DNA of 64,000 bases from Flavobacteriaceae bacterium (GTDB taxonomy: Bacteria > Bacteroidota > Bacteroidia > Flavobacteriales > Flavobacteriaceae), in the NCBI GenBank assembly GCA_018401115.1, contig JAGYKX010000005.1:248001-312000 (forward strand). Reading direction: 5' to 3'. Both the position numbers and the translations under genes were made by a program. Positions 63,930 through 64,000 of this stretch are shown in pieces. Position 1 is the stretch's first letter, and every line of letters starts with the position of its first letter. The notes below the pieces were generated by a model, which made no database searches, had not been told where the DNA came from, and was given only the letters and a program-made list of their open reading frames with translations.

Positions 63930-64000
63930 TTATTTATCAATTGCGCCTAAAACTCTTTTCATAAAGTTGTTTAAAGCATCTTTTTTAGGGGTCCCACCAG
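63930..64000 (-). CDS. C-terminal end of an unidentified gene
   Basis: The minus-strand frame is open from the right edge to a TAA at 63932-63930. The visible end reads GGTPKKDALNNFMKRVLGAIDK. I cannot name the family. It is followed by the hairpin at 63851-63877 and then tpx on the same strand. Confidence 0.5.
   Translation of the reverse strand, partial: GGTPKKDALNNFMKRVLGAIDK

Noticed and set aside
1-64000. CRISPR arrays, insertion sequences, prophage, toxin-antitoxin or defence systems
   Set aside because: No spaced direct repeats, transposase, integrase, phage or known defence protein signatures were seen on either strand.

Overview
The window is a stretch of a Bacteroidota chromosome, most likely a free-living (probably marine) member of the Flavobacteriaceae. 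The basis is: AT-rich DNA; no visible Shine-Dalgarno sites; several promoters of the Bacteroidota type (TTTG or TTG, 19-21 bases, TAnnTTTG), clearest before tRNA-His, tRNA-Met and HU; and marker families of this phylum (DUF4290, DUF2911, DUF4870, START-like protein, fused CcsBA, MurA with Asp in place of Cys, BshB1). No rRNA, CRISPR array, insertion sequence, prophage or clear pseudogene was seen. Three tRNAs are present: Met(CAT), His(GTG) and Ser(TGA).

Layout. 1-8.2 kb: end of a GNAT gene, a penicillin-acylase-type hydrolase, a DUF2237 gene, then a forward run of secreted hydrolases (lipoprotein esterase, glutamate-carboxypeptidase-II-like M28 peptidase, lipoprotein sulfatase). 8.2-14.4 kb: housekeeping genes mnmE, DUF4870, dnaN, a SAM hydrolase-type gene, phoH and purC. 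14.4-21.0 kb: acetate module (DUF4212 subunit, ActP-like symporter, acs) facing an exonuclease and a cNMP/CBS/nucleotidyltransferase protein. 21.1-31.7 kb: tRNA-Met, START-like protein, class IV aminotransferase, YqgE, HU, fmt-recQ-AAA, DUF493, DUF4290-murA, a lysoplasmalogenase-type gene and an M20D amidohydrolase. 31.8-36.8 kb: a four-gene leftward operon (SRPBCC, SDR-like, CPD photolyase, cryptochrome-like protein) divergent from a DUF2911 gene, with an inverted repeat between them.

36.8-43.6 kb: SSS symporter, secreted PIG-L deacetylase and small MscS channel; then maf, kdsC-like and DUF2520 genes. 43.7-49.1 kb: ccsBA, a Cys/Met PLP enzyme, bshB1 and tRNA-His. 49.2-54.5 kb: an M28 peptidase divergent from a 4-hydroxyproline catabolic set (DapA-like deaminase, semialdehyde dehydrogenase, epimerase). 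54.6-57.6 kb: two TauE/SafE proteins, a small lipoprotein, tRNA-Ser and a nitroreductase. 57.6-63.8 kb: leftward operon tpx-ftsK-lolA-lptG/F-ribB, then the end of an unidentified gene.

How it fits together: most of the window is core metabolism and envelope biogenesis. Accessory functions are scavenging (peptidases, sulfatase, hydroxyproline, acetate) and light/oxidative stress. The most interesting locus is the photolyase operon, where two of four proteins have lost the classical catalytic or electron-transfer residues of their families. No wholly new system could be shown from the sequence alone.
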